Shown: positions 26,595 to 43,644, numbered from the stretch's first letter. The stretch: 64,000 nucleotides of DNA from Zychaea mexicana (GCF_025766255.1 NW_026516845.1:1-64000), one strand, 5' to 3'. Translations and numbers: made by a program. The notes: generated from the sequence alone by a model not told the origin.

Positions 26595-27402
26595 ATGGCA
26601 GCAGCAGCATTCATTACGTCTAAATTAAAGTCGACCCATCATATCCAGCTCGTTCATCTATGGAATGTTGTCATGGGCATCATTCTATTTGGCCTCAATA
26701 TCGGCGTGGCAGTAAAAATCCGCTCGTTTATTTCCAATGGCTCAGAGATGGCAGGCTTCGGTAAGCCCTGATTCATACAGGCAATTGTGAAGCACTCCGT
26801 CTTGGACTGACCTATACTGAATTCTGTCCATGCGTTTAGGAAACTACAATGTTTTCGCGTATCCGGCAACTTACGTCTACATGCTTATCCCTTCAATTTG
26901 CTCGCTCGTATACAGCATCATTTTAGCCTTGGATCCCAGCCCATCGTATCCAGCCTGGCGACCATCGAAAACATTTCTCAGCAGCGTGGCATTGCTTGCA
27001 GGTGCCTTGTTTTTTGCTTCACTTTTCCCGGTGTTACCGGGCGCCGACATGATCACTCGTCCAGATTCAGCAATGGCTTGTACTTGGGCCGACTTTATGG
27101 AGTGGCGTACCATCTACAACAACGTCGACATCTACCCTTGGGTAGGTAACATGGATGCTGCCTGTCAGACACTTCATGCCGCTGATGCGTTTTGCTGGAT
27201 CATCACCATTGGATGGTTTGTGCTACTTGGTCTCTACTTGCGACGGATGAGACAGCTCAGATCCAGCACAGAAGCAACACACAATGCCAGCGACGTTAAA
27301 ACGTATAACCAACATCAACAGCCATCTTCTACCGCTTCCCCTAGCTGGCCTATGGAGGAAATCAAGACGACGACAGACACCAAAACTGAAGTACAATCAT
27401 AA
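26595..27402 (+). CDS. Four-transmembrane (MARVEL-like) membrane protein
   Basis: A predicted 242-residue protein from two exons; the intron 26761-26839 splits a Gly codon (GF|GNYNV). Four hydrophobic segments are visible: HLWNVVMGIILFGLNIGVAV (about 23-42), VYMLIPSICSLVYSIILAL, FLSSVALLAGALFFASLFPV and FCWIITIGWFVLLGLYL. They are followed by a basic RRMRQLR and a Ser/Thr-rich cytosolic tail. The loop before the last segment has conserved-looking Cys and Trp residues (ACTWADFMEW, MDAACQTLHAADAFC). Topology and loop pattern suggest a MARVEL-like fungal membrane protein. The family assignment is weak and the function unknown. It is convergent with KGD4. Confidence 0.82.
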
Positions 27403-27880
27403 TTACTCCTTCAATCCCATCAATTACTGTATGTGTAATACTACTGCTTGATTTAATCCTCTTTGCAACATCCGCCTATATATATATATCACAAACCACG
27501 CTGTCGTATACAGAACAGCATTTCTATCCGCTCCTTTTTAGCCCGTATCTGCTTTGATATTAGGGAGGGTGCATCCACTGAGCTCCTATTACATGAGACT
27601 ATGTAGCAATCAATTTGTTAAAACTTTTTAACAATCTCACACTCCCTAAAATGATCCAAGCACAGCAGGAATACCAAAAACACGTCTCGTAACAGCCACA
27701 TCCGTTTGAAAGGGAAGATAATGGTAGGAGGTAGTATTGCACATGATATAGTGTTGGGATCGAGAATACCAATGGATGTGTGTGGCCAGTCAATGAACGG
27801 AATTTCTATATGTATGTATACAGCGTGGTGCGTGTTTTTTACACGGTTTGATAGGGTAGAAATAAGCGAGATAAGAAAAG

Positions 27881-28354
27881 TTAAATCAAGCTAGCACCTC
27901 CAGACTATATAAATTAAGCGCACAGCAGTCGATTAATATACATGCACATATATACAATCAAGAAGCTTTTCTACAGAGTCAAGTGACACGCATAACATAC
28001 CTCAATAGCTTCCATTTCGGCTTCAGAGATGGGTGTGTGGTAGTAACGAGTAGGACGCTGGCCGAATTCAACAGAGCCGGCAGTATACGAAGGTGACGAT
28101 GGCTTTTGAGCTGGGACTGGGTCCGGTTTGGCAACGTGTTTCTCGAGGTTGGCAGGCGTCATTGGGTGAGGGCCAGCGTGGTGTGCAGAGTCTATATTAT
28201 GATTATATGCGTCAATGTATCGATTTCTTTTACGGTATAGCAAAAAAAAAAAAGAAAAACAAGACAGGTCCTTACTCTTCCACAGGTTAGCTCTTGAGCC
28301 AACGAATTGAATGAGGGGCTTGTGGACAGCACGAGAGACAATTGAGGAATGCAT
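27881..28354 (-). CDS. KGD4: 2-oxoglutarate dehydrogenase E3-recruiting subunit Kgd4 (MRPS36/Ymr31-like)
   Basis: A 97-residue mitochondrial protein. Kgd4 tethers E3 to the E1-E2 core of the 2-oxoglutarate dehydrogenase complex in the TCA cycle. Exons are 28354-28276, 28191-28001 and 27904-27881. The last, of 24 nt, encodes only SGGASLI and the stop. Seen in sequence: a basic amphipathic start with HKPLIQFVGSR (compare the PLIKFLGKR pattern of the family), a His/Pro middle (HHAGPHPMTPANLEKHVAK) and the conserved tail pattern ISEAEMEAIESGGA. The splice phases add up exactly to an open frame. The unspliced frame would end in a false CYACHLTL tail. Confidence 0.85.
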
Positions 28355-29162
28355 AATATTGAGAGTGACAAAGAAAGAGGTAAGAAAGAGAAAGAGCTCC
28401 TGTGTGTGGGGTTTCGCCGAAAACAGCAATAAGGACCGGGGTTGCTGGTGCTGTTGCCCTTAATAACGAAAGAGTCACGACCTAGGCCCCAGCTGGCCTT
28501 AATTACGTGCCTTGTCCTTGGATAAAAGAGAGTCCCTTCTTTTTGCACCATCTCGAAGCGACGTTAGCACTCTTTTTTTTTTCCTTTCATTGCCTCTTTA
28601 TTCTCGACTTTACCCCTTATTCCTCTCTTTCTTTCATTTACCACCTCGTTTAGATAACTACCTTACATTCTCACAACTACCACAACAACTACTACTACTA
28701 CTACTGCAGCTGTTATATTAATTACGCCCTCTACTTTTGAATCGAGCTGGTCAAACGAACAAAAGAAAACAACATACTCTATACTCTATATTCATATTTT
28801 ATTATAACCATTCTTGCTTCTCTGTTGCCTGCGTGTGTTCATGCAGCAGTAAATGAATTGTCCCGAGGAGGTTGCCCAGGTGACATGTTTCTCTTTTTAG
28901 TGTGTGTGTGTGTGTGTGTGTGTGTCGAGTTGGGAAGAGTGAAGACGTGAAGAAAAGGGAGAGTGCTCATGAACTGACCTTTGCAATGGGAATAGCTATC
29001 TTTGGGTGATTCACAATCTAGCCATCCCGACTCCTGGGCAACGTTAACTGGGCAAGGTTTGTGGTGTTGGTGTGGTTCGATAAAATTTAATGCATATTCC
29101 CTCTTTTTCTCACCCTCTTTTTTCCTTTCGTCTTTTCTGCCCGCTGTAACTTTTGTATGTAG

Positions 29163-30889
29163 CGAAACCCGCAGCAAAGGACTGTGATGGCAGAAAGCTG
29201 CTTGGAAAAAGACATAGTTTTGATCAAGACAGGAACGGTTCTCCATACTCAATGCATCATCGCAACAACCACAACAACGATACACTTATTACTAACTCAA
29301 ATTCTACAACAACAGCCACCACTATTGATACCTCCTCAGTCCCAAAAAGTTATGGAGTAAAGGCAAGTGTGATCCCCACCCACCCACTCACATAGAGAAG
29401 GCGAGGAAAGAAATGAGATGATCTTTTTTCTTTTTCTTTGAAGAGTGTCCAAAAGGGGTGGACAGGAAGATGATTAACTTGTTAGTTTGCTTTTATGCAC
29501 ACATGCAGCCATCGGCTTCGTATTCCATGCCTATCAATTCACCATCTCAAAGACCGCTTTCGCTTCCGCCTCCTGGATTAGATGACGAAGAACGGGTGAA
29601 GCTGATGCGCGACATTATGCACGCTAAGGAAGAGCTACTCCGCTTTCGCAATGAAATGGATGGCCTCGCGCAGCAGATTGACGGCATGGCCATTGATTTG
29701 GTAATGGAAGCTCTCTAACCTTTGAAGCTGCCTCTTTCACTTACTAACTGTCCTCATCCCCTCCCCCTCCTATTTTCTTCTTCAACAAATGCAGAATGAT
29801 TCCAAAGATCGTGTTTGTACGTATACTCAAATACTAGGTAACATGCATCTGCCTATTGACGGACATAGTTCGTTCTAACTTCTCCTGTTCATGATAATAG
29901 TGGAAATCGAGGACGACTTGACGTCCACGCAAGAAGTCAATGTTGATTTACAAGTCTTGCTGGAAAACGCTGTCAAGACCCAGAGGGAATCGGACGGACA
30001 GACCACGCACATGATCAGAAACATGCATTCAAATCTAGCCAACGTAAATTTTAAAAAAGAAAGGGAGAGAGGGAGAGAAAGACCATGTGTGTAACACGAC
30101 ATGATTATTATGCAGATCGTCTATGAAAACAGTCAGTTGCAGGAAAGGTTAGCATCGCTTGCCATGCACCAGGAAAAATACCAAGGAAACGTCGTCGACG
30201 TGGGTGAACGAATGCGAGAGTATGCGCATATGCTTGAGCAGGCTCAAGGCACGATCCAATATCTACAGGCACCTCGCCACTCGCGCCCCATCAAGACTCG
30301 GGAAGACATCATGAATGCACTGTCGATCAGGGACGGACTGAGCTCACGACGTGCAAGCGACATTTCATCCATTTACTTGACTGAGGACGACGAAGTATCC
30401 GGCATTGCCTCGCGCAAACAATCGGAAACGACCACGCTTACCTCTCCATCAATATCTCCCGACCCTTCACCACTCGCTGCAGCAACAGCAGCAGCAACAG
30501 CAGCGGTCACAGTAGGCCGACAACGTCCTCAATCACGTTCGGGAAGCATTTCACCTGATATTGCAGAGCTCTATCGTCATCGCATCATCCGCAAACGACC
30601 GTCGCTACCTAGCGGTATGTCTCCCTTGTTCACTCACACCTGCACCAGCCAACAACATCAACATCAACCACAACAAGAGCTACAAAAACCTAAAGAGAAA
30701 AAAGCCGTCGATGATGCTATGGGAATGGGAGCAGCATCAGCAGGAGGAGGAGTAGGTCTTGGAAGTCTTATAGGGGAAGGAGGAGGAGCTCCATCCAATT
30801 CACCTCAACAAGGACTACGACTTCTCTTGCGGAATCAAGGTGGTCATGGCCTAGGCTTGTCATCGCTAGCAGATTCTAAACAACAATAG
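29163..30889 (+). CDS. Coiled-coil protein with low-complexity tail, function unknown
   Basis: Six or more exons. After a TGTAG acceptor the frame reads KPAAKDCDGRKLLGKRHSF, then an Asn/Thr-rich stretch. The true start may be in an upstream exon (ATG at about 28,853 is a candidate) or the in-frame ATG at 29,252. A coiled-coil core follows: DEERVKLMRDIMHAKEELLR, then MDGLAQQIDGMAIDL, a 22-nt micro-exon (29795-29816, NDSKDRV), LEIEDDLTSTQEVNVDLQVL and NSQLQERLASLAMHQEKYQG. The C-terminal third is Ser/Pro-, Ala- and Gly-rich with a basic RHRIIRKRPSLP. Heptads and many Ser-Pro sites suggest a scaffold or cytoskeletal protein. No known domain is recognised. Confidence 0.75.
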
Positions 30890-31214
30890 CCCCCAACCCC
30901 ACTCTTCATTATTTTACCTTCCTTCCTTCTTCACATGTAGATAACGCACGCAATAATATAAACCTGAAAGGTTACATTCTTTCTTTCTTATACCCCCTCC
31001 TTTTCTCGCTTTCCTTCTCTTTAATCTTGACGTAATAATTTCGAAACAAAATGAAATACCTTCTTTGCCTTAAACTGAAAAATATTTTCTTACTTTCGGA
31101 CTTGCATTGATGGCCGTGTGCCCGCTTTGCTATGCGGGAAAATACTCATACTACTTTCTTGTGGCCGCTATTATTACTACTACTTCTTATTATAACTAAA
31201 ACTCTAAAACTAAT

Positions 31215-32725
31215 ATGCCTTCATACATTACTGATTCGCGACTCAATGGCTACGAAGCAGCTTTCTGTGGTGCAATGGCTGGTGTTGTTTCTAGGTAACG
31301 TTTGAAATGCCCTTGTTTCTCCTTCTCTTTCTTCCTCCTCCGAGATCTTGCATAGTTGATCTGTCATTTTCCTAGCAAAGAAAAGACGTGTTTTCCTTTT
31401 CATTTTAGAAGCTTACACACGTGAAAAAAAAATGGTCTGTAAACTAGATTTTTCACCGCACCTTTTGATGTCGTAAAGATCCGCATGCAGTTACAACCCC
31501 ACCGAACACAATTTCATCTCAAACAGGCTAGTCCAAGCTCCCACGTAAAGTACGATCGGGTTTTACCAGCACTAAAGACCATTTTGAGAGAAGAAGGCGT
31601 TCGTGTACGTATATAAAAAAAGGCGTTCTGCTTTCAAAGTAGAGTGTGGATATCCATGGGTGTCGCAAAAGAGGGAAAAGAAGATGCTTATTCTTTTTTC
31701 CTTATATATCGTTAAATATATATATATATATATATTATGTATTAGGGACTCTACAAGGGCAATCTTGCAGCTGAATACTTATACTTGCTATACAATGCCG
31801 TAGAATTCTGTGCTTATAGAGAAATAGAACTCGCTATAGAGAAATTAGTAAGAATCTTTGTCGTCGTGAGAGTGTGTGAGAACGAAGAATCACGAAGAAA
31901 CGAGACTGATCGATATATCCGATATAGGATTCCAAGAAGCAGCTGCCGGGATCTGCAAAGACGTTCTTAGGAGGAATGCTTGCAGGATGTGTGGCAACCT
32001 CAATTACATACCCTTTGGACTTGCTCCGAACACGATTCGCAATGCAAGGCACACATAACCAGGTAATAAAAGTGACAGATAAGTGGCATTTAAGACGAAA
32101 TAGCAAATCCATAACATACTAACACTGTCAACAACAACAAAAGCAATACACGGGCATTGTTCAGGCCGTCAAATTGATCTATCGCACCGAGGGGGTTGCT
32201 GGTTTTTATTGGGGAGTATGGCCAGCCGTGATACAGATCATGCCATACATGGGCCTTGTCTTTGCCAGTTATGATCACATAGCATCCGCATTTAAAGCTG
32301 CAAGAGTAAGTTGTAGTAGTCAACATGTAGGATGAACCGTTGTGGCACGAATTATAGATAGTCTAACTTGTTGGAACTGTATATAGGAAAATGGCACACT
32401 ATCAGCAGACTATAAGCCTATTCATGACATGCTGAGCGGTGCATTATCGGGTGTCCTGTCGAAAACAGCCGTTTACCCAATGGACGTTGTGCGAAAGCGA
32501 CTACAAGTGCAAGGCCCTTCTCGAAAGCACTATGTCATTGACTCTATACCGGAATACGCTACTCGCTCCTGGTTCAAATGCATGACGTCGATTGCGGAAC
32601 AAGAAGGTGTAAGCAGTCTATACAAAGGACTGACAGTATCTCTAGTCAAGGTTGCACCTGCTATTTCGTTGACGTTCTTTGTATACGAAAAGACTAAGGA
32701 CACACTATTATCGTGGAAAGAGTGA
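31215..32725 (+). CDS. TPC1: Mitochondrial thiamine pyrophosphate carrier (SLC25)
   Basis: A mitochondrial carrier of the inner membrane, about 310 residues in six exons. The three tandem repeats each show the signature Px[DE]xx[KR]: [22 protein letters not shown] and [11 protein letters not shown]. Companion motifs are [24 protein letters not shown] and [11 protein letters not shown]. The overall pattern ([26 protein letters not shown] at the start; [25 protein letters not shown]) matches Tpc1/SLC25A19, which imports thiamine pyrophosphate for pyruvate and 2-oxoglutarate dehydrogenases. The substrate is inferred from family resemblance; a neighbouring SLC25 subfamily is possible. An (AT)n run lies in the third intron. 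Confidence 0.87.
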
Positions 32726-34532
32726 GATTTCCTGTTATTGAAGATACATTTTGCTAATAAAAGAAAAGGGGAATCTGTTTTCCTCTGCCCTGCACAACAT
32801 ATCTACACCCTCCTCCTCCCCCCCCCCCAAAAAAAAAGAGCTTCTTCTGCTCGTCTTGGTTTTATTGTGTATTACATTAAACCTAACATATCGTGGTAAA
32901 TGTAAGCTGAGTTTGTGGATGGTAATACCTCCAACGGCACTAGAAGCGGCTCCGCACATGTTGACGTTGCACAAGAATCTCGGATCGCAGGCAGCCCCAG
33001 CGAACGCAATGCGTCAGGCTACCACTGGTTGCTACGTGTATACGTATACGTATGAGCGTCATCGCCGATGTTAAGCAGTATAACATGTCATTCCACTAAC
33101 TCGTAATAAGAAAGGATGGTAAGCACAAGCGAGAGAAGCAATGTTTTATACGAGAATGATAGTAGTCAAACCAACTTGTCAAACATGTTTTACACAGTCA
33201 GCAGCAGCAACAACGACGACAACAACTAATCCCCCACCCCCCAACCTCCCAGGTACGCATTTCTGACACATTTCGTTTGTTTGTTTGTTTGTTTGTTTGC
33301 TTGTTTTAGTTAGTTTTTTGAAATGTTGAGCTGAGGCCAAAGGTAATTGAGTATAAGGGATTATCTATTATAGACAACAATGCGGATGATGTCTATTTGA
33401 TCGGTGTTGTCCACCTACCTCTTATTCTACCATTTGTCTTTGTGTGCGTACACTGTAACGATGGCTACCTAAGCGGATTAGATATCGTGTAATCAGTTGT
33501 GATATCTCGTTGGCTGCTAGATTATCAAGAGATACAGCGTGCATCAACTGCCAGCGTATAAAACATTGAAGACGAACAAGAGCCTTTAACAACTGCTGTT
33601 CTTGGTGGTAGGCCCGTCTCATTTTCAAAGGGAAGGAAGGGGTCTTCATTATGTAAAACTGTTTGTGTACTTTAGTAACGATAGAAACTCTCTTCGTCTA
33701 TCTTCATTCTTCACGTTTGAAAAACACAGCATTGTGAATGAAGACTATGTCTATCGGTGCTCTGGAACAAGAGGTTATCGATATGAGACAACTTGCTCAC
33801 TCTGAATCCGAGTAACCGGTTTGTGCCTAATGCCGAGCCTATTTCTTCACGTTTGCCATGAGGAGGTCCCTTTTGGGGGATGGACAGGAAGATCCGGTTG
33901 CCTTGGCACAGACAACGCCTCTCTAAAAAAAAAAAATCCAAGCGGGATTTCAAAAAGTCTCGAAGTTGCCTGCCTGCTTGTTCGGCCCCACCCCACCAAG
34001 ACAGAGTCTTCTCTTTTTTGCTTCGCATCGGCTTTCTCGAACCTCGTACAAAGGGACTTTTTTCTTTTATTTCTTCACTCTTCTCTTTTCTGTTGTTTTT
34101 TTTTCTCTCTCTCTCTTATTTCTGCTTTGTCGGATATAACCGTTACGGGAGCCAAAAGCAGAGAAGCACCCCCCCTTCACCAAACACCCTTCTATTATTC
34201 CTCATTAGCGACAAAAAGGTAAGTTTGCGTTTTGTCATCTTGACATTGCAGGCGCACTCCACGTTGTCTCCATCATCTCGCTACTGTCCAATGTTCGCTC
34301 GACTGTTTTCTAACCGAAGAAAGCGTGTACATGTACCTTTGATACATAACGCGCACATTTCTCATCAGCTTTTTCTTTATAATATAAACTTTCTTTTTTG
34401 AGTTGCGCCCTATCTCTCTCTCTCCTCGCCAACTTCTCCTTCACCACCATCACCTTCTCCTCCGTCATTTGATATACACGACAAATCTCTTCATTTCTCG
34501 AGGAACATTTTGCACAACAACAATATAAAACC
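32726..34532. other. Intergenic region upstream of PKC1
   Basis: Contains C- and A-homopolymers (32,818-32,837), a (TTTG)n run (about 33,271-33,300), T/CT-rich tracts and long T-runs from 34,060 that probably form the PKC1 promoter and leader. A minus-strand frame at 33,422-33,649 (75 codons) and a minus stretch at 32,900-33,030 have coding-like composition, but no domain or splice support. Confidence 0.55.
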
Positions 34533-39028
<4,496 letters not shown>

Positions 39029-39710
39029 TCTTAGTAATAACAGAAGCCCTAAAGATCAGAAGAATCCCCCCCCCCTTATATTTCCCTTTTATTTTCACTA
39101 TTTCTTTTCTTCCAAAACACATATTCTGTCTCTCTCTCTCTCTTCCACACCAACGCAATCCCTAAAAACGAAGACTCGTCCCCTTTTTATTATACTTTGT
39201 TTCTATCCTCTTTTTCTTTCTTTTTCCCTTATTACAAACTGTATAAAAAATATATTGACCTTAGGTTTCTCTTTCTTTTTTTGGAGCCTTGTGCGCGCAC
39301 ACCCTACTTCAGTGGATGCCGAGACTAGGCAACACTATGTATTTTCGTAGCATCCATCTTCAAAATATAGATGTCCTCAGAATAGAACTATCTTTTTTTT
39401 TTCATTGATATGCATTCAGGAAGATCAAAGAAGAGAATGGATGGAAGACAAAGGCACTCAAACACATTGTTTGCTTACACACCTATACACAAGAATGGCA
39501 ATGTATGTCTGACCAGAGAAGTATATTCGCCAAACAACCAACCGTACTCTCCCTTGCTCTTGTGATGCAAGGCTTCCCGTGCCCACCTATTCCATGGCAC
39601 ATTACTTGTGACACACGACATGCGAGCCAAGTTACAGAAGCGTATGCGAGTGCTGCGGCTGCTTCTAAAAATGAAAGAGAGGGTGCATGTTTGTTGACAT
39701 GACATGCGTT

Positions 39711-40420
39711 GATGATGCATGTAAAGTACTTTTGGCGCTCAGATGCTTCCTTATAGCATTAATAAAGTCAGGGCAGCGCACTGCTTAGTCTTGCCTGACA
39801 GCCCGCAACCACATCAACGTTCTTTGATCTTGACCTTCAGTTTCCAAAGAAAAGCATCGATATGGTGTATTTACGTAATATGTCTACACCACGAGTTATG
39901 CCTCGACTTGTGGGGCATCACAAGCTTCTGTGCTGTGTGCAAAAGGTAAGGCCGTGCAATCGATCAGTGCGTTGTGGACTATGCAATGCCATACTTGATC
40001 GGATTGCCCTTACGTGGTGAGGAGGAGGATATAACAGATACGTGTTATAAGACCATACCGTGTGCTCGTTCATTATATCCACAGATTCGGTTTCAAGCTG
40101 TCAATGTGCTAGCCAACGAGAAGGACTGCTTGTGTGTATTTATGTGATTTGCATGTGCATGTACTCTTTCTCGTTCCAAGTATGTAATGGATCCTTTTTT
40201 CGAGAGTGGCTCTGGTAGATGTCTGCTTGTGTTAGACCAGATGGAGCAGATGTCACTGAGACTTTTTTCTTTTGGTGGGTATTACCCAAGGTAAGGCATG
40301 CTCGGCTCACCTTTTCCTATCCTACGACGATCTCCAAGCGTTCCAATAGAGCCAGAAGAACCACACATGAGCGCCCTGGCTCTCTGACACCTGTCGGCAG
40401 CACCACCAACCTGACCTGAA
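39711..40420 (+). pseudogene. Decayed partial copy of PKC1 kinase domain
   Basis: This stretch is a degraded, same-strand partial duplicate of the 3' part of PKC1 lying about 700 bp after it. ATGCATG followed by AAGTACTTTTGGCGCTC at about 39,716 matches the kinase exon start at 38,265. A block around CGTGGTGAGGAGGAGGAT (40,013) matches CGTGGTGAAGACGAAGAT (38,553), and the spacing is nearly the same (287 against 282 bp). GTTTCAAGCTGTCA matches the exon end GTTTCAATCTGTCA. The tail frame reads ERPGSLTPVGSTTNLT against ERPALTPISSNLN. Stops and indels are everywhere and the catalytic loop is lost, so it encodes no kinase. Similarity may begin earlier, near 39,540. Confidence 0.75.
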
Positions 40421-40701
40421 TAGTGTGGATCGGTGACAACAACACGCCGTTTACTGTGTCCTCCTTTCGCACTGTCAGAATGTTATCGCTTGAATGAGCG
40501 CATACAAGTATCAATAAACAGTTCCCTTGCCTTGTTACAATGCTCAATAGTCATGTGCTACTTTCTTCTTTCTGCTGTATGCTTTTACCTTCGACAAGTC
40601 AACTGTCATTGGACGAACAAAAAAAGCCATTCAATCACCGCTTGAGCTGTTAGAGCAAAAACAGGCACATAACGCATCCGCCGCCATCATCCGCTATCCG
40701 A

Positions 40702-40705
<4 letters not shown>

Positions 40706-40763
<58 letters not shown>

Positions 40764-40913
40764 GTGCCTCCCACTGTTAGGTGCAACCATAGCCTCCGGA
40801 GCCGCTTTTTTTTCTTTCTCTCTCTCTCTCTCTCTTTTTTTTTTTTTTCCTCCCCCGCTCTTGAAAGAATCTCGCGGCACACACACACACACTCTCTCTC
40901 TTTTTTTTTTCTA
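40706..40913. repeat. (CT)n microsatellite cluster in LIS1 leader
   Basis: A near-perfect (CT)n run of about 45 bp at 40,706-40,751 is followed by shorter CT runs, T homopolymers and (CA)n up to about 40,913. It lies directly upstream of the LIS1 start and is probably promoter or 5' leader. Frames of polar repeats here are artefacts. Confidence 0.85.
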
Positions 40914-40955
40914 ATCTGACTTACACCACATAATTCGTGCATCTTTTTCCAAGAA

Positions 40956-42870
40956 ATGAACACCATCCTGTCTGAACGTCAGAGGGATGAGCTGTAAGTA
41001 TTCATTTTCCTCTTGAGAAATCATACATTGAACAAGGAGTTTGGGGGGGTGGCGGTTCAAGAAAACCCAGCGGTTTTTGGGGAGCTACTTTTTCTCTCTC
41101 TCTGTGTGTGTGTGTGCGTGTGCGTGTGTAAAACAAGTATGGGGTGGCAAACAACCAAGACGGTTGTCGTCGATAGCTTGGCATGGTTTTCTTTCTATCT
41201 CCAAACAAACAAAACAAGATCCTATCAGTCATTTCTAATATAACCTTTGCTTACCTTTTGTTATGTCAAAAAACTCCATGTCTTAGGCACAAGGCCATCC
41301 TCGACTATCTAAACGCCAGCGGATTTTCCGAATCATTTGTTGCACTGAAAAGCGAGACTCAGAACGACGAGTTTATTCCCGATCCAAAGACAAAGTACGC
41401 CGGCCTGCTTGAAAAGAAATGGACGTCTGTCATTCGACTGCAAAAGAAGGTACTTTGTTTTATTTCCCCTTCTAGCAAAAAGCTCTATAAAGCCTTGATC
41501 GATACATTTAGAAGCAGAGAGAAACTGATAGACTTTTGTATACACACACACACACACATGGACACACATAGATTATGGATCTAGAGAGCAAGGCCAACCA
41601 AATGCAAGAAGAACTCAACAATGCGCCTGTACGCAAGCAAACGAGCTCTGTCGATTGGATCCCTCGGCCACCAGAGAAGCACGATCTGACGGGCCATCGC
41701 AGTCCCATCACGCGTGTCGAATTCCACCCAGTCTATCAAATCTTGGCATCAGCCTCTGAAGATACGACGATCAAAATCTGGGACTACGAATCCGGAGATT
41801 TCGAATGCACCCTCAAGGGCCATACCAAGGCCGTGCAGGACCTTGCCTTTGATCCCAAGGGCAACTATCTCGTATCGTGCTCTGCCGATCTTACGATCAA
41901 GGTGTGGGACGTGAACAACGACTACAAGTGTATAAAGACGCTTTACGGCCATGACCACAGCGTGTCGTCGGTAGCGTTCTTGCCCTCGGGCGACAAGATC
42001 GTTTCGTCCTCGCGAGACAAGACAATCAAGATCTGGGAGTTTGCTTCGGGCTACTGCACAAAGACATACACGGGGCATCTTGAATGGGTTAGATCAGTAC
42101 TTCCAAGCGAAGACGGACGGTTACTTGTCACTGCATCGAATGATCAGGTAAGAAGGAGCCAATGGCTGCTGCTGCTGTCATCGTATTCCTGTGAATGCTG
42201 ATAGCTCTTTGTTTGCATGAAAATTTAGACAGCACGATTGTGGGATACGCAGACGGGCGAATCAAAAATCGAGCTCCGTGGCCATGAGCATGTTGTAGAG
42301 TGTGCCATCTTTGTACCGAACAACGCCTATCCCTACATCCAGGAGCTGATTGGCGACGAGGTAAAAGCTCGATAGAATAGAATAATGGGGGGTGGATTGG
42401 TCTTTCGAGTGGCTTTGCTAAATGGAGTACTGTTTGCTATGTGTGTGTGTGCAGACCAAGTCGAAGGATCAAAGCACACCCGGACGCTATGTGATCACCG
42501 GGTCAAGAGACAAGACGATAAAGGTGTGGGACAGCAGTGGACAGATGCTGCATACGTTTATTGGACATGACAACTGGGTCCGTGGACTGGTCGTGCATCC
42601 CAGCGGCAAGTACTTGCTGAGTGCATCCGATGACAAGACGATCAAGATTTGGGACCTGAAAACAGGCCGCTGCATGAAGACGTTGGAGGCCCATGACCAC
42701 TTTGTCACTTGCATATCGTAGGTTTTCCTTTTGGCCCTCCTTCGTTGAGTGTCTTTTGTTCTGAGTGCTGTGCTAATCGGATTGAATCTACTACTAGGTA
42801 CTGCCAAATCAGCCCTGTCGTTGCCACAGGCAGTGTGGATCAAACTCTCAAGATCTGGCAATGCCGATAA
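40956..42870 (+). CDS. PAC1: LIS1/PAC1 dynein regulator, WD40 protein
   Basis: The fungal LIS1 homologue, which binds the dynein motor ring and works with NudE in nuclear migration and microtubule plus-end transport. The N-terminal LisH motif spans [20 protein letters not shown] and [10 protein letters not shown], followed by a short coiled coil ([16 protein letters not shown]). Seven WD40 repeats follow, with clear GH...WD signatures: [14 protein letters not shown]...[19 protein letters not shown]...[19 protein letters not shown]...[15 protein letters not shown]...[15 protein letters not shown]...[19 protein letters not shown]...IKIWD and [12 protein letters not shown]...LKIWQ. Seven exons; the last repeat is split by the final intron. 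Length and order are normal for LIS1. Confidence 0.96.
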
Positions 42871-43644
42871 GCTGCCTCTCTCCTCTGTTTATTTCTCTTT
42901 CTTTCTTCATGTCTTTTATATACTTCTTTTAAAAACTGCGTGTGTGCATGCGCATGGTGCTGTATAATTTCCCTGTCTCTGTCTCTCTGTCTCTCTTCCC
43001 TCTCTTTCTCTCTCTCTCTCTGTATAGTCTTTACTTCTCGCGCTCCAAACTACTTCTTCTTCTTCCCCTCTCCTTTCTCCCTCCCCTCACTTGCAAAACG
43101 TCCAACCATATACCTTTTTTCTTTTTTCTCTTTTTTTTTTCTTCTGGCGTTAGACAATCTTTATACCTTTACTTTGTTGACTCTTTTTCTCTTGTTGCTG
43201 CTTGCTGATCCTAAGGTTGTCTGATGCATACACGTGAAGGTGTTGGGCGGAGGAGGAGTATCTGCCACTCAACGTGCTTTACCTTGGCAATAATAGCCAA
43301 ATAAAGGACTGATGTCATGCATAAACGCCAAAATCACTCTTCTAGTAAGTAACCTGCGCTAACATTGGAAAAGCTCTTCCCGGGCAGACTTGTCTCAAAT
43401 AGGGGCTGGTTGGAATACAGAGAGCATGACTAAGGATCAATGGTTACACACATGGTCCCTCATAAACACACACAAGCTTCTACCGTGTGTCAGCAATAAT
43501 CTGAGCTGAATTTTAACCGACGGCCGAATTTCGCTTATTAAACTCTCGGTGTGCATGTTTCATCCTCTCTCTTCTTTCTTTCACTTGTCAACCTCTCTCC
43601 CCTTTCTTTCTCTCTTTTCCTAACAAAACACAAATAGTCCAACG
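42871..43644. other. Intergenic region LIS1/CAT2
   Basis: CT- and T-rich 3' flank of LIS1 (42,960-43,200), then about 400 bp with no supported gene and a CT-rich leader (43,560-43,620) for the next gene. Confidence 0.6.

Noticed and set aside
32880..33075. Cys/Gly-rich minus-strand stretch (AACDPRFLCNVNMCGAASS)
   Set aside because: Looks coding over about 40 codons, but two frames compete, and no start, splice site or family is evident.
33422..33649. Possible 75-residue minus-strand protein (QEQQLLKALVRLQCF...)
   Set aside because: Composition is plausible, but there is no domain, no splice partner and no homologue I can name; left as an open frame within the intergenic note.
40650..40966. 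Arg/Glu/Lys repeat frames on the - strand
   Set aside because: Translation of the (CT)n microsatellite, not a gene.
41749..42078. 109-codon minus-strand frame opposite the LIS1 WD repeats
   Set aside because: A shadow of repeated WD40 codons; the sense strand is unambiguous.
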